From positions 36,367,072-36,431,071 of the forward strand of contig CM055828.1 in assembly GCA_029582265.1 (NCBI GenBank): a stretch of DNA of 64,000 nucleotides, read 5' to 3'. The notes under the pieces were generated by a model. It was not told the origin of the DNA. It made no database searches and saw only the letters and a program-made list of their open reading frames with translations. Source of the DNA: Zoroaster sp. YZ-2022 (taxonomy: Eukaryota; Echinodermata; Asteroidea; Forcipulatida; Zoroasteridae). A program made the position numbers and the translations under genes. Of the stretch, positions 45,135 to 55,980 are shown in pieces (position 1 is the stretch's first letter; every line of letters begins with the position of its first letter).

Positions 45135-45322
45135 CTGCAGAAAGGAGAAAAAGAAGAGAGAAAAAATAGTGAGATCTTTTTCAACAATTGCATTCATAAA
45201 CAGTAAGCACGAAAACATAATGATGTGACAATAATAATATGATAATTTAAAATAGTGGGATTTTGTGTTATCATTCATTTAATTAAAACACATACAGATT
45301 ACCCTTCCTTAGTAACACTCAC

Positions 45323-45466
45323 CATGGCTTCGTCTTCGACTTCTTTTCGGCCATGTTGTTTGTCAGGAATTGATTCTCCACTCAGAAATGTGACTGCAGC
45401 CCCTGGCTTCACGAAGATTTGATATAATGTCGGGGTATTGTGGTCAAAATAGAATTCCACGTTGAT
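45323..45466 (-). CDS. Spliced exon 2 upstream of the polymerase relic
   Basis: This 144-nt exon runs from ATTCGCAG to CCATG|GTGAGT, phase 0 at both ends. It encodes INVEFYFDHNTPTLYQIF, then VKPGAAVTFLSG and a charged end. I do not recognise the family. Confidence 0.55.
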
Positions 45467-45842
45467 CTGCGAATGAATCACCACACAGACAGTTAGAATT
45501 TTAACAAACTGTTCAATGTTAAACTTAGTGTATAATAATCTATTACACACGTATTCGTACAGTACCGGGTATTGTACTCAGCAACTAAGCGTGATGTGAC
45601 ACATCCAATGCTCTGGTGGTAAATGATCCACAATCAGGATGAGACAAGGATTTATATAGACTGGAAACTCTTCCTTTTATCGTTTGGTGGTATGATTTTG
45701 ATGTATGCCTTTTCTCCTTTTGTTTGGGTATTTTTTGTAGTGTATTCTTATACCAAAAGTCATCCACTACTATGAGTAAATGTCGATGCTACCTTATATA
45801 AAAAAGGTGGGATGGTAACTTAATTATCTCATGAAAACCTAC

Positions 45843-45905
45843 CTCCAAGTCTCCCGACGGAATGAAAGCTACATCATTGGAACTCAATGTCAAGACGTTT
45901 CGCAT
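45843..45905 (-). CDS. Spliced exon 1 upstream of the polymerase relic
   Basis: ATG at 45905-45903 opens MRNVLTLSSNDVAFIPSG and ends DLE|GTAGGT in phase 0. With exons 2 and 3 it gives a 94-residue protein of unknown function. The phase agreement supports a real transcript unit. Confidence 0.5.
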
Positions 45906-45909
45906 ATTA

Positions 45910-46278
45910 TTTTCTTATACAAAATAATGAAAAAAGAAAGAAAAAAAACCACTTCAAAATTCGTATGAATAAGAAGAGAAAACAAGGAAGAATATGACTG
46001 AACCTGCGACACTGTATTAGAAACAATGAACACAAGTTGTAAATACCCTAACGTCCGAACCTGTTTATGTGTAAAACAGATTCCATAAAGGTCCCTTGTG
46101 TTGAGTAAATTATTACATTGGATTATTGATTTTTTTTCTGAAACCCCAATAAACGTTTTATTAGATTTTACTTTTTACCCTTAAACCGATGTGTGATAAG
46201 CACTGTATACTCGGTGCTTTCCCGAGTTCTGCGGGGAAAAAAACCCACCACGACCCCCGCGTTCTCAGAGCAGATGTT
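45910..46278. other. No gene seen
   Basis: AT-rich sequence between the spliced exons and a TTAA element. No ORF or repeat structure stands out. Confidence 0.4.
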
Positions 46279-47026
46279 TTAACCCTATAAGAACCGGGCT
46301 TTTTTTGGACTTACGGGGATCGTATTTTCCAAAGTTCTCCACCGATTTTTATGAAATTTGCCACAAATATTTATTTCACCAAGATCTACATGATGACGTA
46401 AAAAATCAAAAGTTTGCCACTAGAGTGTGGTTTTGGTTGTTTTTTGCCCATTTTTGGTCAAAAATCGTATTTTCCCCATAATTTCCGTATTTTTTTGTCC
46501 AAATGCCATAAAATTTGCAAACTTGTTTATGTTGACATAATCAATAACATGACATTATATTTTATTACTGGGGTCACCGTTGGGGGACTATAATGATTAA
46601 TTTTTGGATTTTTTTTTTTTTTTTTATGTTTTCCTCTTAAAAATCAATATGGGGCCCAGGGTGCAATGATGAGGCCTGGTTGACAATTCTATAGTATTTC
46701 TTGGCCTGAAAAGTTAAAAATTAGCTTGTTAAAAATATTCCATTGATAAAAAAAAAATTAAAAAAATATAACAAAATAAAACAAAAACTTGTCATAATTT
46801 GATCCCCTAAATACAGGCTGAAAACACAAAATCGAAGATTTTTATTTTTTTTCGGAATTTTAATTTTTTTTTTAGCAATACGACTCGATATAAATTTTGG
46901 GAAAAGTCAGAAAGTTTGGTGGTTACGGTGATTAGATGCAGCGTTAAAAAATTACCGGGCAAAAATATGATAGGGGCACATTGTGCCCTCCCCCCCCCCC
47001 CCCCACCCCGGTCCTGATAGGGTTAA
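46279..47026. mobile_element. piggyBac-type non-autonomous element, 748 bp
   Basis: TTAACCCTATAAGAACCGGG at the left is inverted at the right (CCCGGTCCTGATAGGGTTAA). TTAA plus CCCT is the piggyBac terminal pattern. The interior is AT-rich with A and T runs and no transposase. Confidence 0.7.
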
Positions 47027-47102
47027 CCACTAGACTACCAAGCACGCCCGGTGTTGAGAGGCCAGTTCGAATCCTGTAAAAGCTGGTACCGCAACCAATG
47101 GA

Positions 47103-47168
47103 TAGAGAGGTAAAACTTGTAGCTTTGCATGGTGAGGATGATAAGTAAGACTAATTGCGGTGACACCA
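47103..47168 (-). mobile_element. Penelope-type tail fragment
   Basis: The 65-bp tail of the family (CTTGTAGCTTTGCATGGTGA..GCGGTGACACCA) is fused directly to the (ATA)n of the LINE fragment that follows. Confidence 0.65.
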
Positions 47169-48053
47169 TAATAATAATAATAATAAAGATTTTTAGCGCG
47201 CACATATCCACCCTGCTGGGCGCTCAAGGCGCGGAAACAAAGAAAAAAACATTAATACAAACAATATACAATGATAGCATAGGGAAAACAAAACAAATTA
47301 TGTACCGAGATACATGTACCTACAATGCAATTACAAATATACATCATCTTTGAAGAGTTGTGACATAAGATGAGTTTTAAGCATCGATTTGAATCTGGTT
47401 ATACTATGACAAGATTTGAGTTTAGTTGGAAGATGATTCCAGAGTCTCGGAGCTGCGACAGAAAACGACCTATCACCCCAGTTCCGTTTTGAAGTTGGTT
47501 CCTTGAGGAGTGACATGTTGCTGGAGCGCAAATTGCGTGATGGAGTGTAGACTTTAAGTAGTTCAGAAATATAAATTGGAGCAATGTTATTAAAAGATTT
47601 GTGAACAATTAGCATAAGTTTAAAAACAATTCTCTGTGAAACAGGAAGCCAGTGCAGTTCTTTCAAGATTGGCGTGATAATTATGGCATGACTTTCTGGA
47701 CAAAGTCACAACACGAGCTGCTGTGTTTTGTATGTGCTGAAGACGAGATATTTGATTCTGCGGAAGACCGTAAAGGAGAGCATTCCCGTTATCGAGCCGT
47801 GATGTGACAAATGCATGTATAATTTGTTCAGCAGCACTTTTATTCAAGTATTTCCTAATTCGGCTTATATTTCTGATATGAAATGATGATATGCGAACAA
47901 TGTTGGAGATATGTGGTTTTAAAGTCATTGTCGAGTCAAATATAACACCCAAATTACGTGCATGTAATGAGGGGGTTATCTGCGAGTCACCAATTGTAAT
48001 AAATGGAAGAGAAACTTTAGACAATTGCTGACGTGATCCAAATAGAACAAATT
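47169..48053 (-). mobile_element. LINE 3' fragment, TTA-tailed family, in the first intron of the polymerase gene
   Basis: The minus strand encodes the RT C-terminal region in two frames: GVIFDSTMTLKPHISNI, VTSRLDNGNALLYGLPQ, then after a shift near 47670 ELHWLPVSQRIVFKLML and WGDRSFSVAAPRLWNHL. The layout is that of L2-like LINEs. The 3' end is the GCGCTCAAGGCGCGG block plus (TTA)n. It is closely similar to 52440-53258. Confidence 0.8.
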
Positions 48054-48179
48054 CTGTGGAATCTCAATGGATAGATGTAATGACTGTACAATAGGTACAA
48101 TGTAAGTCAGGTACAATAAAAACTACAATGGTCTCCTAAACAAATATGGTAACAAACGTAATTAATAAATATCACTTAC

Positions 48180-48520
48180 CCCGCCAAATGCAAATGCTCG
48201 TGATCTTGTATGGTTGTATGGATCGTTTTAACGCTTCAAAGTCCTCAGCTTCAATGCCGGCACAGGAAGTTCCCGTGTTCAAGTTTAAAACCCCCGCGAG
48301 TTTGTTCTATCATAGCACACAGCAAGCCTCTACACGTCACATTACGTCACGAGTTGGGTGTCCTGTTTGCAAAACAAGAGGTGCATGTCTGGTGACGTCA
48401 CGGTTCGTCGATCGATGTGACGTCACATTGGTCAGCACAACGGGTCTTCACGGTCCTTTGTTGTACCCTTCCTGCGTGCTGTTGATGGAGTGTATTGACA
48501 TTCTTTCTCCAAAGCATGAA
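48180..48520 (-). promoter_or_regulatory. Candidate promoter and 5' non-coding exon
   Basis: On the minus strand two TGACGTCA palindromes (cAMP-response-element type, about 48394 and 48420), a third TGACGTAA and several GC-richer stretches precede a donor GGCGGG|GTAAGTG at 48180. No long frame opens here. It is placed to be the leader of the spliced exons at 45.1-45.9 kb, with a LINE lying in the intron. This is inference. Confidence 0.45.
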
Positions 48521-48654
48521 AGGTCTATCTTATAAATTTTACCAAGACTTTACTACCAACCGAGTTTGAAAATAAATAATTAAAAAAATTGAAAACTTCA
48601 TGTTTACATGAGCAATTTTATGATTTAACAAAACAAAAACCAAAAAAAAAACCA

Positions 48655-48730
48655 AAAATAAATAAATAAATAAATAAATAAATAAAAAAATATATATATT
48701 GAAAAAAAAAATATATATATATATATATTT
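48655..48730. repeat. (AAAT)n and (AT)n simple repeats
   Basis: (AAAT)n followed by a (TA)n tract; no coding content. The stretch from 48731 to 49230 is AT-rich with nothing recognisable. Confidence 0.8.
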
Positions 48731-49231
48731 AAAAAAATTAAAATAAGTAACAAAATACATTTACAAATTTGTTTAACAATGTAACATCTCCAAAATGAAG
48801 CTTTTCAAGGGCTGTTTAACAACTTTACAACCATTGAAACAAACAAGGTTCTGTTCAACGTTACAGAGATGTTTTTTTGGGATAAAATTTGGTGATAATT
48901 ACATAAATATATAAAGTTTGTAAGTTACAGATCTGTTTAATTGCTGTATTAGTGAAATTTAATTCAGATTTCATTTAATCACAAGTTACTTCAAACACTG
49001 TTTAAAACTTTGCGTTAACATAAAAATTACTTTTTAAAAATTTATTTTTCTTTTGACCGATTTTCCTGCACTGAAATAATTAAGTTCTCGTGTTTATGTA
49101 TAAATGAATCACTATTTCCAACTCCCCGCCATTACTGAGAACAAGTTCCGACACGCCTGTTAACTTGTGTTGTAGTATGTGACGTCATCTTTGGAAAACC
49201 CGACTCAACACAGACTGGGCGATGATTATTA

Positions 49232-49265
49232 GGTGTTCGGGTATGTACCCGAAACACCTATTGTT
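49232..49265. other. Hairpin at the left edge of the satellite block
   Basis: GGTGTTCGGGTATGTACCCG plus AAACACC forms a long hairpin. CCGAACACCTTG appears again at 51452-51465, the right edge, suggesting that the whole 49.2-51.5 kb block is one repeat unit. Confidence 0.45.
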
Positions 49266-49481
49266 TTTGTTCGTTTTTTTTTTTTTTTTTTTTTTTTACT
49301 TCTTCTTCTTCTTCTTCTCCCCCATCTTTCCGCAAATAAAAACATACTTGCCAAGTTTAAAAAACCTTCAAACTTCACACATAGTTAGACCTTAACTTGT
49401 AGATGAAACTTAGTGACGTCATGATAATCAGGAAACCGCAACAGTGACGTCATGATGACGTCAAGCCAACATACATAATGA

Positions 49482-49642
49482 CGCACATTCGTGCGTTAGA
49501 AATGCTAACTATAGAGGGCGCTATACAGCTTTAGTGGTCTTTACACAAATAGATTGTCTAGACCCACATTCGTGCGTTAGAAATGCTAACTATAGAGGGC
49601 GCTATACAGCTTTAGTGGTCTTTACACAAATAGATTGTCTAC
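49482..49642. repeat. Direct repeat, about 80 bp, two units
   Basis: ACATTCGTGCGTTAGAAATG to AATAGATTGTCTA is repeated twice in tandem, nearly identical. Confidence 0.85.
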
Positions 49643-49727
49643 AAAAAACACATACTTGCAAACTTTACATGAACTTGAAACTTGGCATGTACTTAGAACT
49701 TAACAAGTAGATGAAACACGAGTTGTG

Positions 49728-51335
49728 AGTGACCCCAATTTGACCTTACTTCCTGTCCAAACCGGAAGTCAAAGTGTAATATTTAAAAAAATCATATCTC
49801 AACAACCACAAGAGGTAAACTCAAAATTTTTGTACCATTGTACAGATTGGTAATTGTCAAAAAATATTTACAAAAAGGTGACCCCAATTTGACCTTACTT
49901 CCTGTCCAAACCGGAAGTCAAAGTTTAATAATTTAAAAAAATTATATCTCAACAACCAGAAGAGGTAAATTCACAATTTTTGTACTATTGTACAGATCGT
50001 TAATTGTCAAAAATATTTACAAAACGGTGACCCCAATTTGACCTTACTTCCTGTCCAAACCGGAAGTCAAATTTTAATATTTAAAAAAATCATATCTCAA
50101 CAACCAGAAGAGGTAAATTCACAATTTTTGTACCATTGTACAGATCGTTAATTGTCAAAAATATATTACAAAACGGTGACCCCAATTTGAGCTTACTTCC
50201 TGTCCAAACCGGAAGTCAAAGTTTAATATTTAAAAAAATCATATCTCAACAACCACAGGAGGTAAATTGACATTTGTTGCACCATTGTATAGATTGTTAA
50301 TTGTTGAAAACTATTTACAAAAAGGTGACCCCAATTTGACCTTACTTCCTGTCCAAACCGGAAGTCAAAGTTTAATATTTAAAAACAATCATATCTCAAC
50401 AACCACAAGAGGTAAATGCACAATCTTTGCACTATTGTACAGATCGTTATTTGTCAAAACAATTTTACACAAAGATGACCCCAATTTGACCTTACTTCCT
50501 GTGCAAACCAGAAGTCAAAGTTTAATATTTAAAAACAATCGTATCTCAACAACCACAAGAGGTAAATTCACAATCTTTGCACTATTGTACAGATCGTTAT
50601 TTGTCAACACAATTTTACAAAAAGATGACCCCAATTTGACCTTACTTCCTGTCCACACCGGAAGTCAAAGTTTAATATAAAAAAATCATATCTCAACAAC
50701 CACAATAATAATAATAATAATAATAATGTGTGGATTTATATAGCGCACGTATCCACCAACTAAGTGGTGCTCAAGGCGCATTATATTATTATCCCTGCTC
50801 ATAAGGCTCATAAGGCTCATAAATCATTCCTGAAACCATCTCAGCTCCCTGGGGAGTATACAGCTCAATTGCTGCCATTTCTAGCGCATAGAGCAAACCA
50901 ACTCTGCCTTCACAGGTACCCCTTTAACCCCTGGGTGGAGAGAAGCAATTATGATTAAGTGTCTTGCTCAAGGACACAAGTGTCACGGCCGTGATTCGAA
51001 TCCACATTATGTTGCTAACACCAGAACTTGAATCCGGTAAGCTAGACCGCTCGGCCACGACACCCCACAAGAGGTAAATTGACAATTTTTGTACCATTGT
51101 ACAGATCGTTAATTGTCAAAAAATATTTATACCCGAATTTGACCTTACTTCCTGTCCAAACCGGAAGTGAAAGTTTAATATTTAAAAAAATCATATCTCA
51201 ACAACCACAGGAGGTAAATTGACATTTTTGTACCATTGTACAGATTGTTAATTGTCAAAAGTATTTACACAAAGGTGACCCCAATTTGACCTTACTTCCT
51301 GTCCAAACCGGAAGTCAAAGTTTAATATTAAAATA
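49728..51335. repeat. 149-150-bp satellite, about ten units, split by a SINE
   Basis: GACCCCAATTTGACCTTACT recurs at 49731, 49880, 50029, 50178, 50327, 50477 and 50627, then again beyond the SINE to 51277. Each unit has CTTCCTGTCCAAACCGGAAG, a hairpin, and AAATCATATCTCAACAACCA. Short ORFs read across units by chance. Confidence 0.9.
50706..51064 (-). mobile_element. tRNA-derived SINE inserted in the satellite
   Basis: An inverted copy of the SINE at 430-765, with an (ATA)n tail at the left and the tRNA-like head at the right. CCACAA flanks both sides (50700-50705 and 51065-51070), a clear target duplication inside a satellite unit. Confidence 0.85.
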
Positions 51336-52200
51336 ATTTCTAAATTCAGTATTGTATTGTATTCACATAAACTTCTCGCGAGAACTTCAACAGACGTTAA
51401 CATTTGACTTCTCCAACACTTCGAATTGATGACGTAACCATTTTAACTTCAACCGAACACCTTGTTTTTGTTGTGACAAAAACTTATATCTAGTATATAT
51501 TTTTTTTCTTTTATTACTATTAGTTTATTTTTTTCTTATGATTTTTTTTCTCCAAATTATTTATTTATTTTATTGTTATTATTATTTTATATGTATGTAG
51601 AATAAAGTACTAAATGCATTATATGGGCCATACAAAAAACAAACAAACAAACAAAAACAAACAAAAACAGTAAAGAAAAGAAAAATACACGTAAATATGA
51701 AAACATAACTAACTAAAATAATAAGAACAGTGTAGTTGGTATTTTCAAACCTAACAATACACAACATTTTATACAAGTTGAGTTATATGAGTTAATGGGT
51801 GTAACTTGTGTAGCTATATAGATTTTATTTTAATGCATGACAAATTTGCACCACTATTCGCAAGAGTGAATGTTAAACTTTCGGTTGTCATCCTGTCGGC
51901 CGGGTCCAATTAGCGGTAAACGCACTTGTTTAGAAGGGTATTTTTGTAAACACCCAATTATGTTAGACCATCCTTCCTCCATGTTTAGATGTGGTGGTGC
52001 ACGACTTCATACCTTCATTGCATACATTGTGCTTATACAATCTTGACCACGGTCAATCACTACGTGTTGTTTGCGTGAACGTACAAAGGCCACGCGACCA
52101 TTGTTGACTAATGATTCGTTCGGTCATAAACGCGGGCCTGTTCGAACACGTTCCTACAGCTAGACAGCAGACGACAACGAACCATGCGACACTGTTCGGT
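51336..52200. other. No gene seen
   Basis: The right edge of the satellite block, then T-rich and A-rich simple sequence (51490-51680) and unremarkable DNA. Nothing supportable. Confidence 0.4.
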
Positions 52201-52202
52201 CT

Positions 52203-52436
52203 ATGGATTCGTACATTATTGAACCAGGGGAAATAGTTGACAACATTTTGCTGACTTGTAATCTCCGTTCACCTACAATATTTACAACCCAACCCGATCT
52301 CTATAATCGATCCAACCAGCCTTTCGTTTACATGCAGTTAACTCCGCCCCTATCGAGGACCAGGGTGATCCACATCGATGATCCACATGTGGATCATGAT
52401 CCACCTGCCGAAACGGAGGTCATATGCCCCTTCTAA
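52203..52436 (+). CDS. Possible short ORF or first exon, 77 aa, cut by a LINE
   Basis: The frame MDSYIIEPGEIVDNILLTCN..LTPPLSRTRVIHIDDPH.. has protein-like composition and an ATG at its start. It stops at the left edge of a LINE fragment. It might be the first exon of a gene whose remainder was lost, or a chance frame. I do not recognise it. A GATCCACATGTGGATC palindrome lies near its end. Confidence 0.35.
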   Translation: MDSYIIEPGEIVDNILLTCNLRSPTIFTTQPDLYNRSNQPFVYMQLTPPLSRTRVIHIDDPHVDHDPPAETEVICPF

Positions 52437-53258
52437 ACTACTCTCGCAGATAACCCCCTCATCACAAGCACGTAATTTGGGTGTTATATTTGACTCGACA
52501 ATGACTTTAAAACCTCATATCTCCAACATTGTTCGCATATCATCATTTCATATCAGAAATATTAGCCGAATACGGAAATACTTGAATAAAAGTGCTGCTG
52601 AACAAATTATACATGCGTTTGTCACATCACGGCTCGATAACGGGAATGCTCTCCTCTACGGTCTCCCGCAGAATCAAATATCTCGTCTTCAGCACATACA
52701 AAACACAGCAGCTCGTGTTGTGACTTTGTCCAGAAAGTCATGCCATATCACGCCAATCTTGAAAGAACTGCACTGGCTTCCTGTTTCACAGAGAATTGTT
52801 TTTAAACTTATGCTAATTGTTCACAAATCTTTTAATAACATTGCTCCAATTTATATTTCTGAACTGCTTAAAGTCTACACTCCATCACACAATTTGCGCT
52901 CCAGCAACATGTCACTCCTAAAGGAACTAACTTCAAAACGGAACTGGGGTGATAGGTCTTTTTCTGTCGCGGCTCCGAGACTCTGGAATCATCTTCCAAC
53001 TAAACTCAAATCTTGTCATAGTATAACTAGATTTAAGTCGATGCTTAAAACTCATCTTATGTCACAATTCTTCAAAGATGATGTATATTTGTAATTGCAT
53101 TGTAGGTACATGTATCTCAGTACATTTTGTTTTTCCCCTATGCTATCATTGTATATTGTTTGTATTCATGTTTTTTCTTTGTTTCCGCGCCTTGAGCGCC
53201 CAGCAGGGTGGATATGTGCGCGCTACAAATCTTTATTATTATTATTATTATTATTATC
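52437..53258 (+). mobile_element. LINE 3' fragment, TTA-tailed family
   Basis: The plus strand holds one continuous RT C-terminal frame: GVIFDSTMTLKPHISNI, VTSRLDNGNALLYGLPQ, ITPILKELHWLPVSQRI, WGDRSFSVAAPRLWNHL, ending DDVYL. The 3' end carries CTTGAGCGCCCAGCAGGGTG and (TTA)n. It is 5' truncated, as usual for LINEs. It is closely similar to 47169-48053. Confidence 0.85.
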
Positions 53259-53470
53259 TTGTGCGTGTGGCAGACTATAGTGTTAAGAGAATTCGCCGAA
53301 TGTCAGAAAGAGTGGGTTTTCATGCGAACCGTGAGTTTTATGGCGAGTCGTCCAGGAGTTTAACTTCAAGTTAAGCTGTACAAAAAAATACAGTTAGAAA
53401 TCCACGAAAAGACTCTAGTATTGAAGTTTGTGAATTGGACAGTTTTAGTGATTCCAATAGGCTTAGGCTA
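53259..53470. repeat. Fragment of the LTR-like insert at 16284
   Basis: It matches about 16560-16795 with few differences, and lies directly after a LINE (TTA)n tail. Confidence 0.75.
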
Positions 53471-54069
53471 TATCCAATATGTAAATCATCTGACCTTAAT
53501 TTGACCTAGCTTTGTGCTCGAATCATTTCCAAGGTTTAAATAATTATGTGAAAATGGGTCATTTTAAGCCATTTTAAAATATTTACTGTTAACTTTATGA
53601 TAAAAAGGTAAGATTTTGGTGTTCTCTTCTATTTTGATGTAAAAAAGTACATTCAAAATTTCAAATATTGAAATTATAGCCTAGATTATAATTCCATAAT
53701 ACCATGATTTGAAAAGAGATTTGAAAAGACAGTAAATAAAGGATACATGTTCTAAACATTAGTAACTGGAGAGGGGTCGTTGAAAAAGGAACAAAACTAC
53801 GCGTACGTGTAGGTAAGTGAAAGACTTTGTGTAAAATAAACAATTGCATCGATTAACCCAATTAATATCTACAGATCTATCCCATAGTAAATGCAGCATC
53901 CCGTGGACGTTTCAACCTTAACTGCTTAAATACCGTAAATAATACGTTAACCGTAGATTCATTTCCAGTTATGAAAATACGGTACCCGTGAATATATGGA
54001 AATATTTAAAACCCGCTGCACTACGTTTGACCGGGAATTTTACGGGAATTTGTTTACAGTGTAGGTCTA
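53471..54069. other. No gene seen
   Basis: AT-rich, unremarkable sequence without domains or repeats visible to me. Confidence 0.35.
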
Positions 54070-54455
54070 CCCAGCCTAGCATGCATACGTTGGCCCAACG
54101 TGTGCCAACGTTGTGGCGGGGTTGACCCGTCGTCGGTACAACGTTGGCCTAACGTCTTCGACGTTGGCCCGATGGAGAAAATAAACGTCAAGGCGACGTC
54201 AACTGCCGACGTTGGGCCAATCATAAAAAAACGTGTTACTAATACGTCATACGAACGTTGGACGTGCCGACGTTGGCCCAACAAATGCCGACGTTGTGGC
54301 AAGGTTGGCCCGACGTCGACCCAACGTTGGCCCAACGTATTCGACGTTGGCCCGATGGATAAATTAACGTCAAGGTGACGTCAACTGCCGACGTTGGGCC
54401 AACTGTAAATTCTTACGTTGGCCAACGTTGGCCCAACGTATGCATGTTAGCTGGG
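54070..54455. mobile_element. MITE built of ACGTTGGCCCAACGT palindromes
   Basis: The ends CCCAGCCTAGCATGCATACG and inverse CGTATGCATGTTAGCTGGG enclose over a dozen ACGTTGG/CCAACGT motifs and a direct repeat of about 185 bp (54120-54400). It is non-coding, though ORFs are open on both strands. Confidence 0.8.
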
Positions 54456-55560
54456 ATGGTTATCTCGTTTGGGAGCATTGACTGTCCTAAAAAGGGTTTT
54501 GATCAAGGGAGGCGGAACGATACTGAAAGTGGGGGGATACAAACCAACGAGTGAATGGGAAATTTTTCATCCAGCTAGCTCTGTGAGAGCATATTATGAG
54601 CTATATCATCTCAAAAAACTGAGTCCATTTTGGAAAATGATTTCTTGATTTATTTTAACCACAAATTCATGGTTTGGACAATAACGACCTGAAATTAGTC
54701 TCCAAAATAAATACTGAATAACACGTGTTTCATGAGCTTACGAAAAGCCATCTTTGTGGAATAAAAATTAAGGAAATGAACAATCCCTCCTCCTTAAAGT
54801 TTAAAAGTTATAGATTTCAAAAAAGTGTTAACATAAACAAATAACTGTGAATTTTTTAGTCAATTGCCCTCTCTGAAAATATGCCTGTTAATGTACGGTT
54901 TCGTTTTAATCGACTGGTGTTAAATATATTTCAAAAAACATTGCTTCCGAAAATGTGGCCATCTGTGTATAAAATACAGGTCATACACAAGTCTCCCATT
55001 TGACTATAGGTCTAATCCATTGTGAGCATTAGAGGGAATGGAATAAGATGAGACCGCATCAAGAAGCCACAATCTTATGCATACTGTTAAACATAAATTC
55101 ACAGAGAATTATAAAGAGTTCTTATCTTATCTAACATTCCTGAGAAAATTATCGGACGGATTATTGTTTTGGTCATCCCCCTCTAAAATAATTGGGGATA
55201 CATACCCTCATCCCTAAGGATCTGTATTGATAATTGTTGGGCGGAGTCGTAACTTAATTGTCAAAGGTGGGGGGTGCGGAGTTTTTTCATCCTAACCTTT
55301 TATACACGTAACACTTAACGTAGCAAAGCAAGTCGAACAGAACATTGCTATAGCACGCGCTCTATGGATGATCAATACTTGGAGATTATGTCGTTCAAAA
55401 TCCCAAAAGCAAAATACCTGTTTGCAAAAATTCCGTAGTACTAGTCCTTCAACACTAATTCACATGAAACATGTTACATTTTGTTTTATTACATTTTTAG
55501 GGGCCAACCCCCAGCATCTTTTCAGGGGGATCACTGCTTCCTGGACCCCCGGTGCCTACC
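54456..55560. other. No gene seen
   Basis: Unremarkable AT-rich sequence; short frames without domains. Confidence 0.35.
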
Positions 55561-55666
55561 TGGACACGATACTTAATTCTTCGATGGTATTTATACTGGG
55601 CGAGTTGTCCAACATCAACACCCCAGAGTTGTTTAGTATATGAAATAGGAAACAATAAACTTAAAC

Positions 55667-55838
55667 TTTCTCCTGAGGACGATCAGAGCATACTAATCGA
55701 AACGTTTAGTTGTAACCTCCAGTTCTTTTCAGAGCTAATTACTACTCAATAGAGAATTTCACATGGTGTCACAGCAATTAGTCTTACTTATCCTCTTCAC
55801 CATGCAATGCTACAAGTTTTACTTAGACTTAAACATAG
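55667..55838 (+). mobile_element. Penelope-type end, young insertion
   Basis: It begins TTTCTCCTGAGGACGATCAG, includes AATCGAAACGT, and ends with the family tail TACAAGTTTTACTTAG. ACTTAAAC flanks both sides; the left duplication copy has a single site (GACTTAAAGATAG, near 5623) without it. Confidence 0.8.
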
Positions 55839-55980
55839 ATTATCTGCGTATTGATTTATTGTTCTACTTAAACTACAAACAAATATTATAGCTTTAATTT
55901 GCCAATGATAAAGTTACTTTTTTATTCATGCAAAAGACAGGTATACTTAAGGAATATTTAGGAAGTTTCAGCTCTAGGAG

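Noticed and set aside
50267..50680. 137-aa ORF with internal repeats
   Set aside because: It reads through units of the 149-bp satellite; the frame is a by-product of unit length.
49232..51465. Helitron
   Set aside because: A hairpin is present, but I could not identify a 5' TC and 3' CTRR end or any Rep/helicase coding.
54054..54378. ORFs on both strands across the ACGTTGG repeats
   Set aside because: They arise from repeat structure in a non-coding MITE.
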